Shown here in pieces: positions 41,850-51,365 of a stretch of DNA of 54,322 nt; positions within the stretch are counted from its first letter, which is position 1; the number at the start of each line of letters is the position of its first letter. Origin of the DNA: Prorocentrum cordatum. Taxonomy: Eukaryota > Sar > Dinophyceae > Prorocentrales > Prorocentraceae. The position numbers were made by a program, and so were the translations under genes. Location of the stretch: contig CAUYUJ010014327.1 in the NCBI GenBank assembly GCA_963575745.1, forward strand, positions 681,916 to 736,237, given 5' to 3'. The notes under the pieces are model-generated. The model worked only from the letters and a program-made list of their open reading frames with translations. It was not told where the DNA came from and did not search any database.

Positions 41850-43712
41850 ATGTCTGCCGCGGCTGCGGCCACACCCATCAACCACATCCTGGATAACCTG
41901 GACAGCTGCGACGCCTTCTTCGCATCGCAGATCGGCGTCATCGCCGCCGACGCGATGGCGCAGGGCCAGTCCGCCTTGTCCATGAGCGTGCAGCTGCAGC
42001 TTCACAACTTGGGGACGATCGGGGCTGCCCAAGCAGCTACCCTGCAGAATCGAATCACCGCGTCGGGCTTCGCGGACAGCCACAAAGCGCGCCTCAGCGC
42101 CGCGCTGGCCGCGCGCGTGGGCACGGCGACGCCCGCGCTCCAGATGCGCGTGCAGACGCTCGCGTTAGGGCGGTGCTATCCATCGTGCTTTGCACATCGG
42201 ACCGCCGAAGTGTTATTCACATGTATGGTTTAATTGTTTGTTCTGTACTTTATGTATGTTACCATGTTCATTTTTCAAATGTACTTATGTTAGCATGCTG
42301 CAGCATGCCTGCGTCGATTCGTAGGCTGGTGGACTTTACCATGCAGGACTGGGGTTCATTTCGCGACCCCAGCCAGAGCATCGTCGCGAAGGTGCGCGCG
42401 TTGATCAAACGTTGCGGTGCCATCGGCTTGACGGTTCCGGGCGAGAACACGCTGAAAGAGTTGGCGGCGTTGATGGCATGCGCCCATCTTCCAGACGCAA
42501 ACCCTGGGCAGCTCTACGGGATCGTGACGGAGATGAAGGTTTGGGATTCGGCGGGAACGCCTAACGCAGACGCATCATATCGCATTGACTGCAGCCAATG
42601 CGACGCGGCGCGTCAGCGTTAGAGTTTCCCGACGAGTCGCCCTTTACAGGATCAGTTCTTGGCGAGCTGCAGGGGCGCGACGGGGCAAGCGGCGACAGTG
42701 ACTTGGAATTTCCCAGCAGATCCTCGGCAGCTCCCTCAGCACACCTTCGACGCGGCGCACACCGATGCGGACCCGCCGGTCGATGTGACGCGCGACCTCG
42801 CCAACGTGGTATCGCATCTACGAGGCTGCTGCCGCCCCGTCATGCGCTGCAGCGCTGATTGTTCTGGATGTCTTGGGTGCTTCGGTGAGCTCGGTCCTTT
42901 AGGTCCACCTCGCATAGAGCATGATAGGTTTCATGCTACGCGTGCGCCGCTGAAGCGGCCTGCGGGTCTCAACGCCACCAAGGCCCGCGCGCCTCTCAGG
43001 CTGACCAACAAGGGCTTGCGGGCTGCCGCCCCGCCGCATCAGCCGAGCACTGCCATTGTGCCATGGACACCGTCGGGGTCCCCCTCCGTGCCGCCTGCAG
43101 CGCCAATGCAACCCATGGACGCGATGGCCGTGATGCAGCAAATGCTGGCAGCGTTTGCGCCACCGCCATCGCCGCCCAACGAGCTGCAGCTGCAGCTCTT
43201 CCCGCGCCGCCCTGCGGCGCCCACGGCGAGCCCCCCCGCGAGTCCCCCCCGCGATTGGTGATTCGCCAGCTGGGCCAGCATTGTCAGCGGCGGCGCCAGA
43301 TGCTGCTGCAGCAGCGCCAACGCCGCCAAACGAAGATGCTGCTGCAGCAGCAGACGGAGACGAGGATGCTGTGCTGCAGGCGATCGAGACCTTGGCTGCG
43401 GGCAGCGCGAAAGGCGAGCTGCCTCGCAAGGGCAAGGGCAAGGGCAAGGGCAAGAAGGGCAAGGGCAAGAGCGCGATCAAGGGCAAGAGCAAGACAGGCG
43501 CTGGCAAGGGCAAGACGGCGGCCAAGGGCACGGCCAAACCGAAGGCCAAGGGCAAAGGGAAGGCCAAAGCCAAGGCCAAGGCCAAGCCCAAGGGCAAGGC
43601 GGCAGCCAAACGGGGCCAAATGGCACTCGGGTGCAGCAAATGCCGCTACCTGCCGAATGGCTGCGGCACGTGCCGCGACCCGAACTTCACTGGCCGTCGC
43701 GGCAAGCCGTGA
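41850..43712 (+). CDS. Gene E: multi-exon protein with KGKGK region and C-terminal Cys motif
   Basis: Exon 1 from ATG 41,850 (NHILDNLDSCDAFFASQIGV) ends near 42,160. Exon 2 (about 42,336-42,536) has RLVDFTMQDWGSFRDPSQS and LPDANPGQLYGIVTEMK before an AAG|GT donor. A third segment (about 42,660-42,830) has RQLPQHTFDAAHTDADPPVD. The last segments carry KARAPLRLTNKGLR, a Pro-rich linker, GKGKGKGKGKKGKGK repeats and GCSKCRYLPNGCGTCR, a CxxC-x6-CxxC module before the stop at 43,710. Around 43,240, C runs mark a frame change between ...SPPASPPRDW and VPPAIGDSPAG, which is either a real frameshift or an assembly error. The Cys module and basic repeats suggest nucleic-acid binding. I know similar KCRY/F...GCxxCR ends from dinoflagellate ORFs of unknown role. 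Confidence 0.55.
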
Positions 43713-44455
43713 GCGCGCAACGGGCACTGTCGGCATATGGAGGTGAGGATGAGGATTATGAGGGCGAGGAGGAGGATGGGTAGGATGATGAGGAGGATGA
43801 GCATGTGGAGGAGAAGGAATGAGGAGGATGGTGAGGATTAGTGCGAGGTTGGATGGAACGCTGGCCGATGATATGAACGGTAGTGGCGATGGTCTTGCCT
43901 GGCGGTCGCGCGGCTCGCACGGACGACGAGGAGGATGAAAGTCAAATATGTTGACGGGTTCTCTTGGATGCGGGCGCTGCAGCGCTGGCGCCTTTGTGGT
44001 CAACGTTTGCATCGCCATCATGATCACGATGCAGCGCTGCAGCGCTCGCTTTCCTGGATGGTGGCGTAGATATTGCGCGCTGTTGTGTTCCGATGCAGCG
44101 CTGCAGCGCCTGTCAGACTTGTGGTGCCGTTGTAGCGTTGGCGCGTTTGTGAGTGTGCAGTTGCAGCCGCGGTGTCCATGTATTGCGTGACGTGCTCGTC
44201 TTGAGTGCCAGTCGTTCCTCGTCGATACGCGCTGCAGCGCCATCATTCGTGATGTCGAGCGTTGTCTCCCGCATGGTTGTTGCCAAGTCACGCGCTGCAG
44301 CGCTGTGATTCGCTCATGTTGCGCGTTGCCGATGGCATGCCCTCCTCCCCCTCCTCCTCCTCCTCCTCCTCACTTGGCTCGCGCGTCGCAGTCGCCATCG
44401 TTCGCTGCAGCGGGTGCTGGCAACGGACCTCCTCCGCCTCCTCACTGGGCTCGCA
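43713..44455. other. Spacer between genes E and F
   Basis: GGA-rich start, then palindromes near 43,977, 44,035, 44,097, 44,231 and 44,293 (most GCGCTGCAGCGC), and a CCT run at 44,343-44,370. No coding sequence. Confidence 0.75.
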
Positions 44456-44886
44456 ATGGCGGCGCGCCGCTGCGACAAGCCGTTCGAAGCGCAAGCGCGC
44501 GCCGACCGTCGCGACGAGTTGCGCGAGGCCCGCGCGAGAGCGACGGCGACTGCTACAGCAGAGGTGAAGGAGGCGCGGAAGAACGCCAGGAAAGCGGAGA
44601 AGCAGGTGCAGATCCGCACCGCGGAGCTGCAGGTGGATGAGGAGGCGGATGAGAAGGAGGACGGTGGGGTTCATGAGTGTGGCAGGCTACTCCCCCGCTG
44701 CAGCGGGGGAGAAGGACGACAGGGGGGATGATCAGGAGGAGGTGGAAGGCGATGATGTGGGAGGATGAGGAGTATGAGTAGCAGGGTCGGGGTCAGATGG
44801 ACATCGCCGCTTCGGACGTGGCCAACCAGAAACTCAACGAGGCGTTGACCTCGCTGCGGAACGCCAAGAAGATGAAGGTGACCTGA
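44456..44886 (+). CDS. Gene F: short coiled-coil protein, two exons (44,456-44,632; 44,797-44,886)
   Basis: Exon 1 encodes MAARRCDKPFEAQARADRRD and an Ala/Arg/Glu helix ending QIRTAELQ. Exon 2 encodes MDIAASDVANQKLNEALTSL, RNAKKMKVT and a stop. Joined, they make 88 residues with no frame problem, almost all predicted coiled coil with a heptad-like pattern. The small size and basic N-terminus resemble accessory DNA-binding or oligomerisation proteins, but this is inference. Without splicing, the frame runs into GGA repeat and stops, so the intron is well supported. Confidence 0.6.
44633..44796 (+). other. Intron of gene F (GT-AG) carrying a 22-bp palindrome
   Basis: CTGCAG|GTGGATG donor, GGGGTCAG|ATGG acceptor, 164 bp, phase 0. 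The interior is GGA-rich. A perfect 22-bp palindrome (arms CTCCCCCGCTG and its complement) lies at 44,690-44,711. Confidence 0.7.
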
Positions 44887-45577
44887 GTGAGGTCGGCCTC
44901 GGCGACCGCCTGCTGAAGCATGCTGGTTCGATTGATTGGTAAAGGCTGGAGGGAACGTGGTTGAGCGTGTTGTTTGAGTTGCGCTGCAGCGCTTCTCCGC
45001 GGACCACGGTTGAAAGTTTGCGCGCGGATCATGATGTGTTAATGCGTTGCGCTGCAGCGCAGTTTCGCTTGCAGTTTCTCGTTGGATGGTGATGTGGCGG
45101 ATGATGAGGGCGAGTGATATTGATGCTGTTGACGATGAAGGTGATGGTGACGGGGAGGATGAAGGGACGGGAGACGGATGATGAGGAGGATGGGTAGGTT
45201 GAGGAGGAGGATGGGGGGGATGAGGGGGCGCATGAGGCGGAGGAGGAGGAGGGGGAGGAGGAGGAGGAGGAGGAATAGGAGGAGGAGGAAGTATAGGAGG
45301 GGGAGGAAGAGGGAGGACGAGGGGGATGGCGAGCAGGATGGAGGAGGAGGAGGACGTTCGCGCTGCAGCGCGTCAGATTGTCATCATTGAACGTTAGCGG
45401 CGCTGTAGCGCCATGTGCTCCCAGACTGTTGCTTGGCAGTTAGCGCTGCAGCGCGCATTTGGTTGCTCTCCACGCGGTGCAGCCTCATTTCCATCCGTAG
45501 TCGCCGTGGCCCCTAGCGGAGGGGCCCCTCCGCGCGCGCGCAGCGACGGAGGCAAGCTTGCCTCGGGAACGCGCGCG
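44887..45577. other. Spacer between genes F and G
   Basis: Palindromes near 44,980, 45,050, 45,360 and 45,441. A GGA-rich block lies at 45,180-45,350. A possible leader of gene G follows, with the palindrome GGGGCCCC symmetry near 45,520. Confidence 0.7.
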
Positions 45578-46093
45578 ATGGCGGCAGAGGACGACCGCCC
45601 AGCGAAGCTGCGGCGGCTGTCCCGCCTTCGCGCGGAACTGCCATTCATGCATTGTAATGCGATGGCGCAATTCCTGGCGTCCGTTAAGCGAGACGGAACC
45701 CCCGAATTGGGATCCCGACGCCAGGATATCAGAGACGCTCGGGAGCTCATGGTCGGTGAGAACACGCCGTACGGCAAGCTCCGCCAGAACATGGCAGTCG
45801 GGCAGCACGCGGTGGAGATCTGCAGTCCAGCAGCAATGCTGTGGTATTGCAGCGCCCTCCCCGCGATGCAGCCTCTGTGGCAGCGGGCGCTGGAGCTGCC
45901 ACGCCCGCGGCACATCATCATTTACGGCGATGCAATAGGCGCTGGCAACGCGCTGGCGCACGTGCAGAACCGCAAGTCCTGGGGCATCTACTGGGCGATC
46001 GCGGAATTCGGCCCGCAGGCGCTTTCGTCGGAGGACTTTCGCGATAGCGTTGCTGCAGCAACGATATATGCGGGGGGAGGAGGGGGGTAGAGA

Positions 46094-46178
<85 letters not shown>

Positions 46179-48066
46179 GCGCTGCAGCGCCAGCTGTGCT
46201 GCGATTTGTTCGCAGGATGCGTGGTTCCAGCTCGCGACGATGCGGGCCAAGACCGCGAACGACATCCAGCCGCACGGACTGACGATGCTACTGGACGCAA
46301 TCCTCGCGCAGTTCTGGCCTGATCAGGGGCACAACTTCAGCGCAGGCATCAGCTTGCGGCTGCGCCCCGACGGCGCGACGGAGCTCATCCAGATGGACCT
46401 CGGAATTTACATTCAGCCGCTGCAGCGGTCGCCGCATAGCACCCAAGATTAGTTAGCATACATGTGCACATGTATATATCCATTACGCCTTCTTGCGTCG
46501 CTGCAGCGGCTCTGTCGGATCGCGGACGAGGATGCAATACACCGCTTGATCGGAATGAAAGGTTCGTCAGGAATCAAACCATGTTTTATGTGCCGCAACG
46601 TGTTCTTGAAGGGCGAAGTTCGGGATATAGTTGCTTCTGATGCGACGGGTGTCGCTGTTCACCACTCGGAACCAGATGCGTCGCGGCTGCAGCCGATGAC
46701 GGCGCCGTTGCTCGATGCCATCTGCAACAGATTGATCGAAAGGGGTCAACATCATGAACAAGGGCGAGTTCCAGGAGTTGGAGCGCCGACTTGGCTGGAA
46801 CTGGGACCCCCATTTGCCTGAGCGGGTTCGGAAACTCAAGCCGCTCGAGACAGTCATGTTTGATTGGATGCATTGTATTTTCGTCAACGGTACATATAAC
46901 ATTCTGGTGTTCCAAATGTTTCGAAGGTTGAAGGGTTACTGGGCGCGCGCAGACGCATATTTCCAGGACTGGTCGTTTCCAGGGTGCCACTCCATCTCCC
47001 CCGACACGTGCGCGATCTTCGGCGAGAAGCGCGTGAGGTCCCACGTTGACAGCAAGCATTTCAAGTGTACCGCCAGCGAGGGGCTCACAACCATGCAAGT
47101 ATCATTGCATGCTTCGCGCCCCCGCCAGACCAATAATACATGCGCTGCAGCGCACGTGAATTTCTGTAGGATATGTACTGCACCCCTCTTGTTCGGACAT
47201 GCGTTCGCGCGGGCGGATTGACGTGTTTCTTCAGGGAGGTGGCTAGCGACGCTGCAGCGCCTGCAGTCCGATCTGCTTGCGCAGTGTTCGAGGCGCACAC
47301 GATCGTTGCGGAAGAAATCCTACGAGTATCCAGGCGCCAGGCAGACGCGGATAAGCTGCAGGCTGCGGTTAACATGTTTTTGCTGTCATACAGCAGCGTA
47401 TTTGGCAAGGAAACGATGGCGCAGAAGTTCCATTACCTGCGCCACTTCGCCAACTACGTGAGGCGTTGGGGCCATGTGGCGCTGCCGTCGTGCTGGGTTT
47501 TGGAGCGCAATCACAAGACCAGCAAGCGCTTTGCGAACGCTCTTCAGGTGGGGGCTGCAGCCTCCAGCGGCTGGGACGCCAATGTCCTGAAGAGCGTCAC
47601 CGAGCGGCACCTGTGGCAGCTCATGGATGGCGACACCTTTAAGGTTAACTGCCTGGTTAACGCCACCAGGCCGTCCAAGGCCATCTCGCGCGAACTGCTG
47701 CAGCAGTTCGGGCCTGCGGACTTTGTTACGTCCGCTGCAGCGCGGTGCCGCTACCACGACGTCAAATACGGCGACGTCGTGCTGTTGGAGGACGGAGGAG
47801 GGGAACACATTGCGGCCGAGGTGTTGAAACACCTCTCCTTCACCAAGAACGGCCACTACTATGGCTTGAGCTTGGTCCTGCCCTACTTCTTCAAGGAGAA
47901 GCTGCACCCGCGCGCCTCCGCGCACGTGCTTGGCGGCGATGCCGACGCCTTTTGGGCGCACACGGCGAGCATCGTGTGCTCGCTCGCGCGGGCGCCGCGC
48001 GAGGGCGGCGGCATCCGAGTGGCGCGCCCGATATGGTCGCAGCCGCGGTGGTGCGCTTTAGCCTAA
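45578..48066 (+). CDS. Gene G: DDE-type transposase-like protein, four exons, one frameshift
   Basis: Exons: 45,578-46,033; 46,216-46,425; 46,507-47,098; 47,239-48,066. Landmarks: RPRHIIIYGDAIGAGN with Asp118 in exon 1; GHNFSAGISLRLRPDG and DLGIYIQ in exon 2; GMKGSSGIKPCFMCRNVF (CxxC) and MFDWMHCIFVNG (second Asp, with His) in exon 3; and HYLRHFANYVRRWG followed by CWVLERNHKTSKRFAN (candidate Glu) in exon 4. The Asp-Asp-Glu order, CxxC between them and the xDWMHxxxxxG and ERxHK blocks fit an RNase H-fold transposase related to Tnp2-like elements; the exact family is inferred. It differs from the transposase-like gene at 0.4-2.9 kb. Around 46,750 the frame slips by one base between ICNRLIERGQ and MNKGEFQELE, with no room for an intron. 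This copy is probably not functional, or it contains a sequencing error. Confidence 0.65.
46034..46215 (+). other. Intron of gene G (GA-AG) with two palindromes and a GA microsatellite
   Basis: GAG|GACTTT donor and GCAG|GATGCG acceptor, phase 0; AG|G at both edges. It contains CGTTGCTGCAGCAACG, about 90 bases of GA repeat (46,088-46,177) and GGCGCTGCAGCGCC. Confidence 0.55.
46426..46506 (+). other. Intron of gene G flanked by a 10-bp direct repeat
   Basis: GCTGCAGCGG occurs at 46,419-46,428 and again at 46,500-46,509. Removing 81 bases between the copies restores YIQPLQRLCRIADED. The segment has in-frame stops and an ACATGTGCACATGT palindrome. The donor is not canonical (CG, if the acceptor is CAG). 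Confidence 0.4.
47099..47238 (+). other. Intron of gene G (GT-AG) with palindrome
   Basis: CATGCAA|GTATCA donor; acceptor CAGGGAG before GTGGCT; 140 bp, phase 0. TGCGCTGCAGCGCA lies near 47,141. It separates the second Asp block from the Glu block. Confidence 0.6.
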
Positions 48067-48340
48067 AACGTGGATTCCTTACTGGCGCTGCAGCGCACTT
48101 TTTTACATTGCTAAATGCTTGGGGGCTGCAGCACCTGAACGTTGCATGGTCGACGACTCCTCTTCTCCGCCTTGAAAACGTGGATTCCTTCTGCATAGCG
48201 CACCTTTTTCATTGACACTTCGGTGCTGCAGCACCTGAACAGTGCATGGTCGCCGATTCCTCTCCTCCGCCTCGTTCCTCCTCCTCCTCTTGCGCTGCAG
48301 CGCTAATGTCGTTGATCAGTGGTGCGGTCGTTCAAACTCC
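48067..48340. other. Downstream spacer of gene G with a duplicated segment
   Basis: AACGTGGATTCCTT[AC]CTG occurs at 48,068 and 48,178, and GCTGCAGCACCTGAAC at 48,125 and 48,226: two imperfect ~105-base tandem copies. Palindromes near 48,085, 48,226 and 48,291. Confidence 0.7.
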
Positions 48341-48960
48341 TCCTTCCCCGCATCCTCCCCCTTCTCCCCCTCCTCCTCCTGCTCCTACTGCTGCTCCTCC
48401 TCCTCATCTTGCTCCCCCTCCCCCTTCTCCTCTCCCCCCCCTCCTCTGACGAGGGGGGGAGGGTGGAGGAGGGGGAGGGGGAGGAGGAGGAGGAGGAGGA
48501 GGAGGAGGAGGAGGAGGAGGAGGAGGAGGAGGAGCATGAGGAGGAGGAAAACGACGAGATAGCTCAGAGCGAGAGGAGGATGGGGAGGAGGAGGGGGGGG
48601 GGGGGAGGAGGAGAACGAGGAGGAGGAGGGAGGCGGAGGAGGAGGAGGAGGAGGAGGAGGGAGGAGGAGGAGAGAGAGAGAAGCTAGGAGGAGGAGGAGG
48701 AGGAGGAGGATGAGGAGGGGATGGGGGGAGGAGGAGGACGATGGAGGAGCGGAGGGTTAGGAGGACGAGGAGGAGGATGAGGAGGAGGAGGACGAGGGAG
48801 GAGTATATGATGATGACGAGAGGAGGAGGGCGAGAGGAGGAGGCGGAGAGGAGGAGGAGGAGGAGGAGGAGGAGGAGGAGGAGGAGGAGGAGGAGGAGGA
48901 GGAGGAGGAGAGGGAGGAGGAGGAGGAGGAGGAGGATAGAAGGAGGGGGGAGGAGGAGAC
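48340..48960. repeat. CCT-rich to GGA-rich mirrored block
   Basis: CTC/CCT-rich DNA (48,340-48,450) turns at CCTCTGACGAGG into GGA/GAG-rich DNA to 48,960. The halves can pair. ORFs here are Glu/Arg or Ser/Pro repeats. Confidence 0.85.
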
Positions 48961-49413
48961 GCCGCCCGCGCGCGTGCGGCTTACAGGCCGCGCGGGGAGC
49001 GCGCCCTCCCTTTTCCCTTTGCTTCGCGGCTCGGGATCGCCATCGAAAAACATATCAAGACATGTTTTTCGATGGCGACCCCGAGCCATGGGGCAGTCTC
49101 CTCTCGGAGGACCCCTCGGGGATGTCGGGGATCCTCCTCGACATCCCCGAGGGGTGGGACGGGCTCGGCAGCCATCGGCCCGTCGCACGTCGTCGTCCCC
49201 CAACCCTCTGGGTTGTGGACGACGGCTACGTGCGGTGGGCCGCTCTGGCTGCCGAGCGGCGCGCGGGGCCCCCCCCGCCGCCCGCGCCAGCGGCAATGCC
49301 GCTGGAGATGGCGGCGCAGAGCGCGGCGCAGGCGAACTTCGCCTGCGCCGCGCTCAGCCGCGCCAGGCTGCCGCTCGACGCGGCGGCCCTGCAGGGCCGC
49401 CGCGTCGAGCGGC
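48961..49413. repeat. Chain of long perfect hairpins, including a 44-bp palindrome
   Basis: Consecutive inverted repeats: 49,028-49,087 (26-base arms, one mismatch); 49,112-49,154 (16-base perfect arms); about 49,162-49,257 (imperfect 42-46 base arms); 49,287-49,305; 49,319-49,355 (18-base perfect arms, 1-base loop); and 49,370-49,413 (44-base perfect palindrome, centre CCCTGCAGGG). Both strands are open in several frames because of the symmetry; I do not regard it as a gene. Confidence 0.9.
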
Positions 49414-49439
49414 CGTCTTGGGCTGAGGCGCGCCCGTCG

Positions 49440-49630
49440 CCGCCTCCGCCGCCGCCTCCCCCTTTCCTCCTCCTCCTCATCCTCCTCCCCGTCCTCCTCC
49501 TACTCCTCCTCCTCCTCGACATCTCCTCCTCCTTCTCCTCCTCCTCCTCCTCCTTCTCCTCCTCCTCCTCTCTCCCCCTCCTCTTCCTCCTCCTCCTCCT
49601 CCTCCTCCTTCCTCCTCCTTCTCCTTCTCA
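49440..49630. repeat. CCT/CTC-rich tract
   Basis: Almost uninterrupted CCT triplets, complementary to the GGA block at 48,470-48,950, so that the hairpin chain is enclosed by complementary tracts. Confidence 0.9.
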
Positions 49631-49634
49631 GAGT

Positions 49635-50007
49635 CCGCTAACCACTTAGTAAGTCCGCTAACCACTTAGTAAGTAAGCTAGCTAGCGGACTTACTATGTG
49701 GTTACTAAGTGGTTAGTAAGTGGTTACTGGGTGGTTACTAAGTGGCAGCTAAGTGGTTACTAAGTGGTTAGCAAGTGGTAGCTAGAGTGGGGACTTAGCG
49801 AGCTAACCTCTACTAGAGACTTAGCAAGGTTAGCCTCCAGCTATAAGTGGTTAGTATCTCCTACTAACCAGTTGTAGCTGGTTATACAACTTACATCCGA
49901 CTTACAACACTTATAACCTACTTACAACTCACTTGTACGTACATACTAAATCCTCTAACCCCTTAGTATCCGCGCTAACCACCTAGCAGCCGCCGCGGCC
50001 ATCCAAG
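49635..50007 (-). repeat. Right terminal and subterminal repeat of the large element
   Basis: CTAACCACTTAGTAAGT words recur from 49,635 (GTCCGCTAACCACTTAGTAA occurs twice), then GTGGTTACTAAGTGG and CTTATAACC, ending in the reverse complement of the left terminus. It is longer and less regular than the left side. Confidence 0.85.
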
Positions 50008-50009
50008 TA

Positions 50010-51060
50010 CCCCCTCGCGAACGGCTGCAACCTCGAGCTCCGGATCGCGTCACCCGCGGGTACTTTCAAAAGTCTTTTAAAAAAATATTGCGCGACCCTG
50101 CTGCAACCTGCCTGCCCGGGAGAAGGCGCGTGCCCTTCCCCCTGTTGCCCATCGGGTTTCGCGACACTCTTCCCGCGCAACCAGTAATCGGCGATACGTC
50201 GCCGATGGATCGGCGAGGGGCCCCCGATGGCAAATACGCACGCCCACTGGGTGGGCGTTTTGGGCCCCGACCGGCGAGCAAAGAGGCGGCCGGGGGTCCA
50301 CACGTCCCGCCACGGAGCCCTATCCCCTCCGACGCTGCCCTCGGACCCTGCGCCCCTGGGCTCTGCAGGCCCACTCGGACCTCCGGCGGCCGGTCGGGGC
50401 GATTCCGGCGCCCCCGGAGCGCTCTCGGCGAGGCGCAGCTCCTGGAGAGCACCCCGGGGTCGGGATGCGCCGACCTATACGCGAGCCTGGATCACCAAAA
50501 AGAATTGCGAGCATCAGGAAGGTGCCGAAACTTGGGATTTTTTAGTGTCGGGCCCTGGGGGGCGACACTGTTTCGGCACTGCTTCGACACGTTTCTGGGT
50601 GCTCGAAATGGTTTCTGGGATGTGGCCCTTAAGTACGACGGGAACAACCTAACCCTGGGGCTGGAAAAGCCACCGAAAACCAACGAAAACATCCGAAAGC
50701 CGCAATATTCGAATCTCAGAGCTACTCACCCTGAGCCTAGTGAAGCTCAAGACTATTGCAATGGTGGGCCAAAAACCTGATCGGACATGAATGGGAAGCG
50801 TCGATCTTGCACGCGTAGGGGGGGAGACATGAAGGATGATGGCGACAATAAGGCGGAGTATGACGAGGACAACAGCGTGGATGGCAGGGAGGGCAGCGAT
50901 GGGAGCACGAGGACAACAAGGATGAAGACAAGCAGAATGACGCAGAGAGATAAAATGGATGACGAGCACGGAGAGGAATGAAGCGGAAGAGAAAAGGAGG
51001 AGGAAGAGGAGGAGGAATACAACGAAGGAGGACGGTAAGGAGCACGAGGAAAAAGAGGTC
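50010..51060. other. No gene recognised (right flank)
   Basis: GC-rich DNA with ATCGGCGATACGTCGCCGAT symmetry near 50,191-50,210. A protein-like but unplaceable stretch (ITKKNCEHQEGAETWDFLVS) lies near 50,490-50,550. No start, stop or splice pattern persuades me. Confidence 0.5.
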
Positions 51061-51089
51061 GAAAAAAGGGGGGATCTTCGTGATCTCTT

Positions 51090-51365
51090 CTGAGGCTACC
51101 CTGGGGGTTCTTGAGGCCATCTGGGGATATCTTGGGGCATCCTGGGGCCTTTCAGGCTCTTGGGGGCGTCCGAGGTCTTCTTGGGCCGCCTGGGCGCGTC
51201 TTAGGGACCTCTGGAGCCTCTCTTAAGCCGTCTTGGTGCCATCTTGAGTCGTCTTGGAGCTCTCTTGGGCCGTCTGGGGGGCCGTCTGGGGACCTCCTGG
51301 GGGCGTCTTGGGGCCCTCTTGGGGCCCTCTTAGGGTCCTCCGGAAAACCTTTGGTAGCTTCTTGG
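51090..51365 (-). repeat. Degenerate CTTGGGGCC repeat, inverted copy
   Basis: Words such as GTCTTGGAGCTCTCTTGGGC and CTTGGGGCCCTCTTGGGGCC with an irregular step of about 16-18 bases. It is the reverse complement of the family at 16.4 and 22.5 kb. Confidence 0.75.

Larger units (their letters stand above)
32062..50007 (+). mobile_element. Large TIR-bounded multi-gene DNA element (17,946 bp, TA-flanked)
   Basis: The left end starts CTTGGATGGCCGCGGCGG and the right end is its reverse complement. Over 24 bases (32,062-32,085 and 49,984-50,007), 23 match. TA stands on both outer sides (32,060-32,061; 50,008-50,009), as expected of a TA target duplication. Inside each end lie 225-350 bases of CTTAGTAAG/CTTAGCTAAG words. 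All recognisable genes inside point to the right, one is transposase-like, and the CTGCAG-centred palindromes are confined to this interval. Limits and cargo are seen directly; that it moved as a unit is inferred. Confidence 0.75.

Noticed and set aside
48741-49649. 302-residue plus-strand ORF over the hairpin chain
   Set aside because: Its sequence comes from GGA repeats, symmetric hairpins and CCT repeats. The opposite strand is equally open.
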